The notes below the pieces were generated by a model. The model was not told the DNA's origin and did not search any database. It saw only the letters and a list, made by a program, of their open reading frames with translations. Source: PFJX01 sp964393825 (GTDB taxonomy: Bacteria; Pseudomonadota; Gammaproteobacteria; Burkholderiales; Thiobacillaceae). Taken from it: a stretch of 64,000 nt of DNA. Location: contig CAYMUY010000005.1 of assembly GCA_964393825.1 (NCBI GenBank), positions 1 to 64,000 of the forward strand, given 5' to 3'. Position numbers and translations under genes: made by a program. Below, piece after piece: positions 37,583-45,328 of the stretch. How positions within the stretch are numbered: position 1 is the first letter of the stretch; the number at the start of each line of letters is the position of its first letter.

Positions 37583-37843
37583 ATGCCAACCATCAGCCAG
37601 TTCTTCGGGATCATCATCCAGATGTTCTGGCGCGAGCATGCGCCGCCCCACTTCCATGCGATGTATGGCGAACACGAAGTCCTGATCGACATCCGAACCC
37701 TGGAAGTCATCAAGGGCCGCCTGCCGAAACGAGCCCAAGCGATGGTGCTGGAATGGGCGGCCCAACACCGCCCCGAACTGATGGAGGACTGGAACCTATG
37801 TCAATCGAGACAACCACCGAAGACCATCGAACCATTGGAGTGA
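37583..37843 (+). CDS. DUF4160 protein
   Basis: This 86-residue protein starts at the ATG at 37583 with a strong AGGAGG site. The core reads MPTISQFFGIIIQMFW, EHAPPHFHAMYGEHE and then the helix KGRLPKRAQAMVLEWAAQH, all typical of DUF4160. DUF4160 and DUF2442 genes commonly occur as a pair and are thought to form a toxin-antitoxin-like unit; biochemical proof is not known to me. It starts 26 bases after ettA. Confidence 0.88.
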   Translation: MPTISQFFGIIIQMFWREHAPPHFHAMYGEHEVLIDIRTLEVIKGRLPKRAQAMVLEWAAQHRPELMEDWNLCQSRQPPKTIEPLE

Positions 37844-38118
37844 TACCGGCTGCTCCCTGGCGGATCAAAGCCGCCAATGTACTGCCTGGTTACCGGCTTT
37901 CTGTCACCTGCAACGATGGTACGAGCGGCATTGTTGACATGTCGCAGTTGGTCTCCAGCGAACGGGCCGGTATTTTTTCGTCACTTAAAGATGAACAGAT
38001 ATTCAGCCAGGTTAGGCTGGATCTTGGCGTACTCACTTGGCCCAATGGCGCTGATCTAGACCCTGAATGGGTACATGATGAAGTTAGTGGAAATAAAACG
38101 TGGTCTGTCCCCATTTAA
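37798..38118 (+). CDS. DUF2442 protein
   Basis: This 106-residue protein starts at the ATG at 37798, inside the DUF4160 gene, giving a 46-base overlap. It has the DUF2442 features YRLSVTCNDGTSGIVDMSQL and FSQVRLDLGVLTWPNGADLD, followed by PEWVHDE. The last residues KTWSVPI are encoded by a sequence (AACGTGGTCTGTCCCC) that I recall as a frequent dispersed repeat, so the end may have been replaced. It is the predicted partner of DUF4160. Confidence 0.85.
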   Translation: MSIETTTEDHRTIGVIPAAPWRIKAANVLPGYRLSVTCNDGTSGIVDMSQLVSSERAGIFSSLKDEQIFSQVRLDLGVLTWPNGADLDPEWVHDEVSGNKTWSVPI

Positions 38119-38361
38119 CCGTTGTTAAATTCACGCTTCACCAAGGTTGGCTGGCAAATGACAAACCCAACCCAATGGCGTGGAATACGCTGAAATATCT
38201 GCGTGTCGATGTTGCTCGGCGTACACAGCGGCAAGCTGAGTGGAATCGTCCATCCTGGACGGCACCCCTGTTGATTGTTGGTTTTCTGGTGGCCATGTTA
38301 TTGCTGGGGCGCAGGGAGCTGATGGTGCCTTCGACGCGATGACTGCGCTTTCACTCGCCCA

Positions 38362-38646
38362 TCAATGCTGTCCTGGCGGCCACTGCCTGGCTGCGTGTAG
38401 CACGCGCAGGATACGCACCAGGTCGTCAACAGCATCGTAGATCAGGATGTAATTCTGATGGGCCACCAACTCGCGTGTGCCAGTGACGCGGCCAGGCCGA
38501 CCAAGGCCGGGATGATCGACAAGGCGGCTGGCCTTCTCTGAAAGCAACTCATCAAGGGCAAGGGCAGCGGCTGGGTTGTTCTGTGCGATGTACTCACGAA
38601 TATCTTTCCGGTCCGCACTCGCCGTGCGCGCCCATACCAGCTTCAC
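38362..38646 (-). CDS. RelE/ParE-family toxin
   Basis: This 94-residue protein matches the RelE/ParE fold: MKLVWARTASADRKDIREYI, then LVDHPGLGRPGRVTGTREL, and YILIYDAVDDLVRILRVLHA near the end. ParE-type toxins attack gyrase and RelE-type cut mRNA on ribosomes; sequence does not settle which. Its start overlaps the antitoxin stop in ATGA. The 243-base gap between the DUF2442 gene and this gene (38119-38361) has no convincing gene. Confidence 0.9.
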   Translation of the reverse strand: MKLVWARTASADRKDIREYIAQNNPAAALALDELLSEKASRLVDHPGLGRPGRVTGTRELVAHQNYILIYDAVDDLVRILRVLHAARQWPPGQH

Positions 38647-38933
38647 GCGTTATTACCGGCCATCTTGCGTCGCGTCTCTGCGCGCCAGATGGCAGCTTCC
38701 GCCTCGACTTCCTCGGCTGAAATGACTTCCCCGGCATTAGCTGCATCCAGACCGGCCTGGACTTGTCTACGGAACCAGGCGTCATGTTCGGTTACTTCCT
38801 GTTGCTGCCTTACAAAGTCGCGCATGAAGTCGCGCAGGAGCTGTGCACCGGTGCGGTCGCGAGATTTTGCGGCCGTCGAAAATTCGTTTTTCAGTGCTTC
38901 ATCGACACGGAAGGTAAAGGTGGCTTCGCCCAT
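38643..38933 (-). CDS. RelB/DinJ-like antitoxin
   Basis: This 96-residue protein has an N-terminal ribbon-helix-helix pattern (TFTFRVDEALKNEFSTAAKS) and a helical C-terminal tail with VISAEEVEAEAAIWRAETRR. It is the first gene of the pair, with the toxin start overlapping its stop. It should form the DNA-binding repressor complex with the RelE/ParE partner. Confidence 0.87.
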   Translation of the reverse strand: MGEATFTFRVDEALKNEFSTAAKSRDRTGAQLLRDFMRDFVRQQQEVTEHDAWFRRQVQAGLDAANAGEVISAEEVEAEAAIWRAETRRKMAGNNA

Positions 38934-38949
38934 TGTGCTGGCCTACGTG

Positions 38950-39045
38950 TTACAGGACAAGTGCACTGTAGCACAGCGCGATCTTCTCGCGCGGACACGC
39001 GTGGATATCGAGGGTGACCCGGGGAGTTTTCTCGAAGTTCGACAT
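38950..39045 (-). other. Short open frame with strong ribosome-binding site, uncertain
   Basis: A 31-codon frame (MSNFEKTPRVTLDIHACPRE and onward) begins at 39045 behind a GAGGAGAGG sequence and ends 17 bases ahead of the RelB-like gene. It may be a leader peptide, the 5' stump of a gene cut by the IS66 remnant, or chance. I do not recognise the peptide. Confidence 0.25.
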
Positions 39046-39069
39046 GCCGACCTCTCCTCGGTGACCTCC

Positions 39070-39645
39070 TGAACTGGCGCCGCCCAGTACTTCAGGCTGT
39101 AATCCATCGCCTTCGCCGTGCCACTGCCTTCCGCCACCTTCTGGCGGGTCTGCCATAGCCACTCGAACAGCGCATCCAAAAGCGGCCGGGCCTCCCGCGG
39201 CCGCAATTCCTGTCGCTCGGCGCAGTTCATCTCCCGGCCCCGCTGCTCGATCTCATACAGCTTGCCGATCCGCTCCAGCGCTTCCCGTGCGATGGAGCTC
39301 GGGTTCGCCGCGTGGCGTTCGCAGAACTTCCGTCGCGCGTGCGCCCAGCATCCCAGTTCGGTGATGCCGGTCTTGAGCAGCATCTTGTAGCCAGCCTAGT
39401 CGTCCACCATCAGGCGCCCGCGCCAGTCGCCCAGGAAAACACTGGCGTGAGTCCCCGAACGACTGGTCGAGCCGGTACAGCGGCAGAGGGTCGGCGTATT
39501 TGCTGGTGCCGTCCCGGGCGAGGAGTTTGAGGCGGTTGCCACGCTTGTTGCGGAAGGCGACGGCACGGCCGTCACAGGGCGGCCAAGGGCTTCCTGGACA
39601 CGCAGGGAGAGGCCGTCGATGCCCAGACGCAGTCCACCGGTTCGT
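39070..39645 (-). pseudogene. IS66-family remnant (fused tnpB and tnpC fragments)
   Basis: Minus-strand pieces of two IS66 genes lie end to end. First is a TnpB part, GIDGLSLRVQEALGR then, after a frameshift, FRNKRGNRLKLLARDGT. Next is a TnpC part, SKYADPLPLYRLDQ, and then, after another frame change, VFLGDWRGRLMVDD, a TAG stop, and AGYKMLLKTGITELGCWAHARRKF continuing to DYSLKYW. The order shows internal deletions, at least two frameshifts and one nonsense codon. It is a dead element that marks past transposition in the toxin-antitoxin island. Confidence 0.88.
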
Positions 39646-39787
39646 TTGAGCGGGGTATCCCTGTCCGGTCATTCGCGGAAACCGAAAGGTGGTTCACACG
39701 CTTTCGCGAAAGAAAGTAATCGAGCAATCCATAGCCCGTGCCCACCCGCGCCCTGAACTTCGGCATCTTGCCCCCGAGACAGGGCAT

Positions 39788-39806
39788 GTTTAAACTTTGT
39801 TTAAAC
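39788..39806. promoter_or_regulatory. Tandem GTTTAAAC palindromes ahead of mazE
   Basis: Two perfect 8-base palindromes GTTTAAAC at 39788-39795 and 39799-39806, centre to centre 11 bases, lie 19 bases before the mazE ATG. The spacing puts both on one face of the helix, as expected for a MazE/MazF autorepressor site. Confidence 0.55.
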
Positions 39807-39824
39807 TTCATATGGAACCCGATC

Positions 39825-40079
39825 ATGGCCACGACCGTTCTCGACATCAAACATTGGGGCAACAACCTCGGCGTGCGCCTGCCGGCCGCCATCGCCCATG
39901 CCGCGCATCTGCACGCGGACCAGCGCGTCAACATCACCGTGGAAGGTGAGCGCGTCATCATCACGCCCATCCGTGACGAAGTGCTCACGCTGGAGCAACG
40001 CCTGGCCCGCTTCGACCCCGAACGCCATGGCGGTGAAACCATGTCGACCGACGAAACGCTCGGCGCAGAACAGTGGTGA
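39825..40079 (+). CDS. mazE: MazE-type antitoxin
   Basis: This 84-residue protein starts at the ATG at 39825. The AbrB/MazE swapped-hairpin domain is clear: TVLDIKHWGNNLGVRLPAAI and DQRVNITVEGERVIITPI. The C-terminal RFDPERHGGE tail should bind MazF. It overlaps the mazF start by 7 bases. It is intact and probably autoregulated through the tandem palindromes upstream. Confidence 0.92.
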   Translation: MATTVLDIKHWGNNLGVRLPAAIAHAAHLHADQRVNITVEGERVIITPIRDEVLTLEQRLARFDPERHGGETMSTDETLGAEQW

Positions 40080-40450
40080 AAACCGCCAAACCCTGGGCGC
40101 CGGAACGGCAGGACGTGATCTGGATCGACTGCAACCCGCAACGCGGGCAGGAAATGCGCGACGTGCATCCCTTCCTGGTGCTGTCGCCCAAGTCCTTCAA
40201 TGAACGCACCTTGCTGGTCATTGGTCTGCCCATGACCACGACCGCCTACAATGCCGACAATCCCTTTGCCGTGGCCGTCGGCACAGCCGCTGGACGCAAG
40301 GCCGGACAAACCAGTTACGTGCTCTGCCATCAGCCTAAATCATTCGACTGGCGCCAGCGTGGTGGCGCGCCGCACCCGATGAAACGTATCCCGGATAGCC
40401 GCTTCGCCGAGGTGCTCGGCATCCTTAATCAGATCGTCCAACTGGCCTGA
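40073..40450 (+). CDS. mazF: MazF-type endoribonuclease toxin
   Basis: This 125-residue protein begins at a GTG at 40073 (or the next GTG at 40076). It has the MazF/PemK core: RQDVIWIDCNPQRGQEMRDV, HPFLVLSPKSFNERT, LVIGLPMTT, and QTSYVLCHQPKSFDWRQRGG. MazF toxins cut single-stranded RNA at short sequence-specific sites. The N-terminal WIDCNPQRGQE loop is the usual substrate-binding region. Confidence 0.93.
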   Translation: MVKTAKPWAPERQDVIWIDCNPQRGQEMRDVHPFLVLSPKSFNERTLLVIGLPMTTTAYNADNPFAVAVGTAAGRKAGQTSYVLCHQPKSFDWRQRGGAPHPMKRIPDSRFAEVLGILNQIVQLA

Positions 40451-40562
40451 CTGACCTGCCTCGCGCCTTGCGCGGAAACCCGAAAAGTGGTTCAAGATCA
40501 AGGCGCCGTTTGTCATGTACGCACACATGGCGCACAGGCAAACTGCCACGACGGAGGACATT

Positions 40563-40838
40563 ATGAGCACCCCAGTCAAAGACACCCGCCTGCACATCCG
40601 CTGTGACCAGGAAGCACGCCGCCTGCTCGACAAAGCGGCGGCCTATGCCCACTTGAGCGTGTCGGAGTTCGTGCTCAGGCATGCCGTCGAACAGGCCCAG
40701 ACGATGGTGCAAGCGCACGAAGCCATCACGCTTTCACAGCAGGATTTCGACGGCTTCCTGACCGCGCTGGATGCCCCCGCCCAACCGGCCCCGGCCTTGC
40801 AGCGCGCCTTTCAGCGCCACAACGAGCAAGTGCGGTAA
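40563..40838 (+). CDS. tacA: DUF1778 antitoxin (TacA-like)
   Basis: This 91-residue protein starts at the ATG at 40563 with GGAGG in front. The ribbon-helix-helix DUF1778 pattern reads DTRLHIRCDQEARRLLDKAA, AYAHLSVSEFVLRHAVEQA, and the toxin-binding tail has ITLSQQDFDGFLTALDAP. The antitoxin stop and toxin start are adjacent. TacA both represses transcription and wraps the acetyltransferase toxin. Confidence 0.92.
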   Translation: MSTPVKDTRLHIRCDQEARRLLDKAAAYAHLSVSEFVLRHAVEQAQTMVQAHEAITLSQQDFDGFLTALDAPAQPAPALQRAFQRHNEQVR

Positions 40839-41366
40839 ATGGCCTACCACATTCGTCCGCTCGATCACGCGGCGAACACGGCAGGAGTTGAATGCGGCGA
40901 GCCGGCGCTCGATGGCTACCTCCAGCGCCATGTCACCCAGGACATCAAACGCGCGGTGGCCAGAATCTTCATTGCCACGCCCGATAATCGGCAGGGCACG
41001 GTCGCAGCCTTTCACACCCTGAGCGCCGCCAGCATCGCTGCCGGGCCCCTTCCCGAGAAGTGGCGGAAGAAACTGCCCCGCTATCCGCTGCCGGTGGCCT
41101 TGCTTGGCCGACTGGCGGTTAGCCAGTCATTTCAGGGGCGGGGACCGGGGGGAATTCTGCTGGCGGATGCCATAAAACGCGTTGTGGCTGCCAATGTTAC
41201 TCTGGCCGTGGCGGCCATCATCGTCGATGCCAAATCAGACAAGGCCGCCCGTTTTTACCGGCATTTCGGATTTGGCGAACTGCCGGGATGTCCGGGGCGA
41301 TGGATGCTGCCATTGAGGTCAGTTCGCGGGGAAAATGTACGTGCAAGAACCGCGTCCTCAAACTGA
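40839..41366 (+). CDS. tacT: GNAT-family toxin (TacT-like)
   Basis: This 175-residue acetyltransferase has the TacT pattern: IRPLDHAANTAGVECGEPAL, FIATPDNRQGTVAAFHTLS, the acetyl-CoA loop VSQSFQGRGPGGILLADA (family form Q-x-x-G-x-G), and DAKSDKAARFYRHFGFGELP. TacT toxins acetylate the amino group on charged tRNAs and stop translation. The last 15 or so residues (after MLPLRSV) run past the usual family end, which suggests the 3' end was rebuilt by recombination. Confidence 0.9.
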   Translation: MAYHIRPLDHAANTAGVECGEPALDGYLQRHVTQDIKRAVARIFIATPDNRQGTVAAFHTLSAASIAAGPLPEKWRKKLPRYPLPVALLGRLAVSQSFQGRGPGGILLADAIKRVVAANVTLAVAAIIVDAKSDKAARFYRHFGFGELPGCPGRWMLPLRSVRGENVRARTASSN

Positions 41367-41451
41367 TCATCCGTTGTTAATTTGCCAAAGGCTGCCCATG
41401 CTTAAAGTAGATAACCATTTAAATCAATCTATTACATCGATTGTTGGCTGT

Positions 41452-41517
41452 CAGGAATACGCTGCCGACAAGAAGCGCCGCCTGGGCGTGGAAGGCGCCA
41501 AGCCGATCAGCCGCTGA
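41452..41517 (+). pseudogene. Degenerate second copy of the ettA 3' end
   Basis: These 66 bases translate to QEYAADKKRRLGVEGAKPISR and a stop, against QEYEADKKRRLGEEGAKP...PISR at the end of ettA. Over the first 54 bases 47 match (7 mismatches), and 21 bases between two AAGCCG copies are missing. It lies 30 bases before the GGDEF gene. It is best read as one side of a direct repeat that frames the inserted island after ettA. Confidence 0.85.
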
Positions 41518-41546
41518 CGCGGGCCGCGCCTGAAGACACCAACACC

Positions 41547-42788
41547 TTGAGCCTGGACCCGGTCACCCTGCTGTTTGCCCTGATCGTCAGCAACGCGATG
41601 GCGATGCTGAGCCTCCTCGTCGCCATCGCGGGCAACCGCGACGGCAGGCGGGAGGGCATGGGCAAATGGGCTGCGGCGATGCTGCTGGAGACCCTGACCT
41701 GGGTCTTGATCGCCGCGCGTGGCACCCTTCCGGATGTCTACACCATCGTCCTGGCCAACCTGTTCAAGGCCGGCGGCCATGCCCTGGTCCTGGCCGCCAT
41801 CTGTGAGTTCCAGCGCCGGCGCGCGCCGGCCTGGCAATACTTCGTGCCGGTCGCGCTGGACACCCTGATGGCCGCACTCCTGATCGACGACCTGCGCGGC
41901 CGTTTCGTCTGGGGCGGGCTCATCTTCGGCTTCCAGGTCATCCTCATCGGTCGCGCCCTGATCACCGATCCGGAAACCCGTATCGGACGGGCCTGGCGTC
42001 TGCTCTTCGCCGGGGTCGTCCTCATCCTCCTGGTCCTGGCGCTGCGCGCCGCCGTCGCCCTGTTCGGTCACCACGAACTGGCGCAACCCCAGGTGGGCGT
42101 CGCCCCCCATCCAGTGCAGATCTTCGCGTTTCTCGCCATCATGGCCACCGCCCTGCTTGGCACTTTCGGCTTCCTGCTCATGGTCAAGGAGCGCACGGAT
42201 CGCGAGATCCTGCACTTGGCCATGACCGACAGCCTGACCCGCGTGCCCAATCGCCGCGCCCTGATGGAGCAGGCGGAACATGCCCTGGCCCGGCGCAGCG
42301 GCCTGCCTCTCGCCCTGCTGATGATCGATGTGGATCACTTCAAGCGCATCAACGACCAGCACGGGCACCCGACGGGCGATGAAGTATTGCGCAAGGTGGC
42401 CGAACTGCTCGTGGGCCGGTTGCGGGGTCAGGACATCCTCGGCCGCTATGGCGGCGAGGAATTCTGCGTCATTGCGCCGGATACCGATGGTGAAGGCGCG
42501 CGCAAGCTGGCCGAATCCCTGCGCGAAACCGCTGCCGTGACGCCGCTGCACACCGGGCAGGGCGAGGTGGGGGTCACCATCAGCATCGGCTACGCCCTCT
42601 GTCCGGCCACGAGCGAGCGCACCTTGAAAAAGCTTCTGGCGGAAGCCGATATCGCCCTCTACGCGGCTAAACAGGCCGGTCGCAACCGGGTCGTCCGCTT
42701 TGCGCCTCATATGATCCACGCCGACCATCAGGACGAGCCCTCCCCCGCCTGTCCGCCGGGTTCGGCACCGGCACAGACCGGACGTTGA
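41547..42788 (+). CDS. Membrane-bound GGDEF diguanylate cyclase
   Basis: This 413-residue protein begins at a TTG (41547), which keeps the first hydrophobic helix (VTLLFALIVSNAMAMLSLLV); no good ATG precedes it. Six or so transmembrane helices fill residues 1-220. The GGDEF domain follows: MTDSLTRVPNRRALMEQAEH, DVDHFKRINDQHGHPTGDEV, and the active site RYGGEEFCVIAPDTD. It should make cyclic di-GMP from GTP. No clear RxxD inhibitory site is placed before GGEEF (the segment is RGQDILGRYGGEEF, with RGQD at a position close to an I-site). Confidence 0.9.
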   Translation: MSLDPVTLLFALIVSNAMAMLSLLVAIAGNRDGRREGMGKWAAAMLLETLTWVLIAARGTLPDVYTIVLANLFKAGGHALVLAAICEFQRRRAPAWQYFVPVALDTLMAALLIDDLRGRFVWGGLIFGFQVILIGRALITDPETRIGRAWRLLFAGVVLILLVLALRAAVALFGHHELAQPQVGVAPHPVQIFAFLAIMATALLGTFGFLLMVKERTDREILHLAMTDSLTRVPNRRALMEQAEHALARRSGLPLALLMIDVDHFKRINDQHGHPTGDEVLRKVAELLVGRLRGQDILGRYGGEEFCVIAPDTDGEGARKLAESLRETAAVTPLHTGQGEVGVTISIGYALCPATSERTLKKLLAEADIALYAAKQAGRNRVVRFAPHMIHADHQDEPSPACPPGSAPAQTGR

Positions 42789-42899
42789 GCCCTACACTCG
42801 ACGGCTCCGGACGGGAAACCGATCAGGCCGGGAAGAAGCGCTGCCGGAACGGCTACGTCACGCGCGGGTCAGCCGCGGAAACCCGGGAGGCGCGCCGGC

Positions 42900-43562
42900 C
42901 TACTTCCCTTCCAGATAGCGCTTGTCGTCGAAGGTGGCGACCCACTCGGGTTTGTAGACCACCATCATGGTCACCACCATGCCGGTGGTGAACGCCTCGG
43001 CCCAGGCCATCAACAGGTAGTAAGGCAGGTATTCCGCCAGCAGGTAGCGCAGCGGGTAGGCGCCGGCGAGCGCGGCGAAACCGGTGGAGACCAGCCCGAC
43101 CGCGGCAATGGCGATGGCGGCGCCGAAGAAGGCATTGATGAAAACGTAGATGAACAGATGGTTGGGCAGGCGGCGGTCGACGAAACGGTAGATGGCCCAG
43201 CTCACCGCCACCGGCACCACCCCCATGATCAGCAGATTGGGGGCGAAGGCCGCGTACTGGCCGTGCCAGAACGTGATGATGGCCAGCACCAGGCTCAAAC
43301 CGAGCAGGGCGAACAAGGGGCGGAACATCAGCGTCAGCGCGGTGGCGCCGAGCAGGTGAAAGTTCAGGCCGGGCTTGATGCCGGTCTTGATCAGCCAGAG
43401 CGCCAGCACGGCGATGGTGGCCCCGAGGAAGATGTTCAGGTTGCGCTGATCCTTCAGCATGGCCCAGCGCGCGCGCCAGGCGACGAGTCCGCCGATCAGC
43501 GCGCTGGCCAGCCAGAGCAGCCAGTGCCAGTGCGCGGGAATGCTGCTGGAGATGATGTTCAT
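42900..43562 (-). CDS. CbiM-like energy-coupling membrane protein
   Basis: This 220-residue protein starts at the ATG at 43562. It has about six transmembrane helices, including WHWLLWLASALIGGLVAW, LIKTGIKPGLNFHLLGATAL, IYVFINAFFGAAIAIAAVGL and YLPYYLLMAWAEAFTTGMVV. The GLNFHLLG and MAWAEAFTTG segments are typical of the CbiM family that takes up Ni or Co. No CbiN, CbiQ or CbiO partner is next to it, so it may act alone or with distant parts. A nickel role would suit the downstream [NiFe] hydrogenase (inference). Confidence 0.8.
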   Translation of the reverse strand: MNIISSSIPAHWHWLLWLASALIGGLVAWRARWAMLKDQRNLNIFLGATIAVLALWLIKTGIKPGLNFHLLGATALTLMFRPLFALLGLSLVLAIITFWHGQYAAFAPNLLIMGVVPVAVSWAIYRFVDRRLPNHLFIYVFINAFFGAAIAIAAVGLVSTGFAALAGAYPLRYLLAEYLPYYLLMAWAEAFTTGMVVTMMVVYKPEWVATFDDKRYLEGK

Positions 43563-43616
43563 GAGAGGGGCTCCGCTATACTTGCCGCCGATTTTATTAG
43601 AAAACGCTAATTCACC

Positions 43617-44282
43617 ATGCGCCTCGCACTTTTCGACCTCGACAACACCCTGCTTGCCGGCGATTCCGACTTTGAATGGGCACAGTTCCTGATCGACCAG
43701 GGCGTACTCGACCGCGAGGTCTACGAGGCGCGCAACCAGCAGTTCTACGACCAGTACAAGGCCGGCACCCTGGACATCCTCGAGTTCCTGGATTTCCAGT
43801 TGAAACCGCTGTCGCGGCATCCGCGCGCCCAGCTGGATGCCTGGCACCGCACCTACATGGCGAGCAAGATCGTGCCCATGGTCGCCCCCGGAACGGCGGA
43901 ACTGCTGCGCCGCCATGCCGGCGACACCTGCATGATCGTCACCGCGACGAATAGTTTCGTCACCGCGCCGATCGCCGATCATCTCGGGGTGCCGCACCTG
44001 ATTGCCACGGAGCCGGAACAGGTCAACGGCGAATTCAGCGGCCGCGTCGCCGGCACGCCATCTTTCCGCGAAGGGAAGGTCGCGCGCCTGGAGCAGTGGC
44101 TGGCGGCACAGGGCAAGACCTGGGCGGACGTGACGGAAAGCTGGTTCTACAGCGATTCGCTCAATGATCTGCCGCTGCTGGAGCGGGTGCATCACCCGGT
44201 GGCGGTGGACCCGGACGCCACCCTGCGCCGACACGCCGAGGCGCGCGGCTGGCCGGTCATCAGCTTGCGGCACCCGGCCTGA
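43617..44282 (+). CDS. HAD-superfamily phosphatase (HAD-IB, SerB-like)
   Basis: This 221-residue HAD hydrolase has motif I LALFDLDNTLLAGDSD, motif II IVTATNSF (Thr), motif III with Lys in REGKVARLEQWL, and motif IV FYSDSLNDLPLLE. This set fits HAD-IB subfamily phosphatases, which include phosphoserine phosphatase and histidinol-phosphatase-like enzymes. The substrate is not evident. It is divergent from the CbiM-like gene and is transcribed alone. Confidence 0.93.
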   Translation: MRLALFDLDNTLLAGDSDFEWAQFLIDQGVLDREVYEARNQQFYDQYKAGTLDILEFLDFQLKPLSRHPRAQLDAWHRTYMASKIVPMVAPGTAELLRRHAGDTCMIVTATNSFVTAPIADHLGVPHLIATEPEQVNGEFSGRVAGTPSFREGKVARLEQWLAAQGKTWADVTESWFYSDSLNDLPLLERVHHPVAVDPDATLRRHAEARGWPVISLRHPA

Positions 44283-44288
44283 AGCCGG

Positions 44289-44480
44289 TCACGCCCGTCG
44301 TTCGAACTTGTCCGGCGGCATCGGCCGCGCGCAGCGGCCGAGTACGGTGATGAGCCCGCTCTTTTCCGCCACCGGGGTGAGGCGCATCGGCAGCACCCGC
44401 GCCAGTTCCGCCGAATTCCAGCGCATCAGGACTTCCGCGCCGAGCATCCGACCATCGGCATCACGTTGCGACTGGTGATG
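44289..44480 (-). pseudogene. EAL-domain remnant
   Basis: A minus-strand frame ending at 44289 reads DADGRMLGAEVLMRWNSAEL, then VLPMRLTPVAEKSGLITVLG, the start of an EAL (c-di-GMP phosphodiesterase) domain: the family pattern is DxxGxxxGAExLxRW with P..F.P.AE..GLI. Nothing of the catalytic ExL centre or the rest of the domain follows. The rest of the 44283-44689 gap holds no other gene that I can support. Confidence 0.7.
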
Positions 44481-44689
44481 AACAGCGGGGTGTGTTTAGC
44501 GTCATCAACTCGTGGTGTACGACAGGAGGCGCAGGAGACCGCATCCCCGCGACAGGCGGCGGTCATGGATCAGGCGGTGACCCAATGCCCCCATGCGAGC
44601 ATCCAGTTGCAGATCGATGGCAGAAGCGTGATGGGCTGATCGGTGGCGGGAGGCGCTCAGGCCTGGGATGACGGATGACGAGCCTTGCC

Positions 44690-45322
44690 TCAGGCTGGCT
44701 GGCGGGTGGCGGCGCGTGCGCGCAGCACCTTGATCTGGAACAACGTATTGCGTTCATCCTCCTCGAGCGCGGCGCGGATGTGATGCACGGTCGCCTGATA
44801 GCGGGGAATGATGTTGTATTTCAGCGCGTTGACCCGCTTCTGGGTCTTGCGGCTGGCGGCGAGCAGGCGCCAGAGGGCGTTTTCCGCCTCGCCCAGGCGA
44901 GCCAGGGTGATGGTGAGGTCGCGCAGGCGCAGGCGTGCTTCGTCGAAGCTGACATCGGTCCACATCAGACCCACCGGTTGCAGCGGCAGCGGCTCGGCCG
45001 AGACGCTGGGGTATTCCACACCGACGCTGGAACGGGCGACCACCTTCAATGCCACGGCAAGCTTCAGGCCGACCGAGGACTGGCGCAGCATCTGCCCGCC
45101 CATGCGCATCTGCACGATGCCCAGCCAGTGATAGGCCTCGGCCAGTTCCTTGATGGTCAGGGCGCGCAATTCGCGATACTGGGCCAGGCGTTCGTAAACC
45201 AGGCGGGTCAGCAGATCGCGCTTCTTCTCCAGCATCTGCCGACCCTGTTCAAGGAAACGCGCCTGACGGCCGACTTGCAACAGGGCGCTCTTGGTGGGGG
45301 GGACGGAGAGGCGTTTTTTCAT
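44690..45322 (-). CDS. atpD: V/A-type ATPase subunit D (central stalk)
   Basis: This 210-residue protein starts at the ATG at 45322 (MKKRLSVPPTKSALLQVGRQ). It is mostly helical with the long antiparallel coiled coil of subunit D: ARFLEQGRQMLEKKRDLLTR, and near the end RKTQKRVNALKYNIIPRYQA. Subunit D turns inside the A3B3 head. It is the last gene of the ATPase operon. A 94-base gap with two hairpins separates it from atpB, unlike the tight spacing elsewhere in the operon. Confidence 0.93.
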   Translation of the reverse strand: MKKRLSVPPTKSALLQVGRQARFLEQGRQMLEKKRDLLTRLVYERLAQYRELRALTIKELAEAYHWLGIVQMRMGGQMLRQSSVGLKLAVALKVVARSSVGVEYPSVSAEPLPLQPVGLMWTDVSFDEARLRLRDLTITLARLGEAENALWRLLAASRKTQKRVNALKYNIIPRYQATVHHIRAALEEDERNTLFQIKVLRARAATRQPA

Positions 45323-45328
45323 GGCAGT

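Noticed and set aside
38100..38342. An 80-codon frame after the DUF2442 gene with a hydrophobic stretch
   Set aside because: It starts inside the repeat-like end of the DUF2442 gene, has no clear ribosome-binding site and matches no family. It could be a small membrane protein, but I cannot support it.
38119..41451. Superintegron or CRISPR array in the toxin-antitoxin region
   Set aside because: No regularly spaced repeats, no attC-like sites between modules and no integron integrase were seen. The spacing between modules is irregular.
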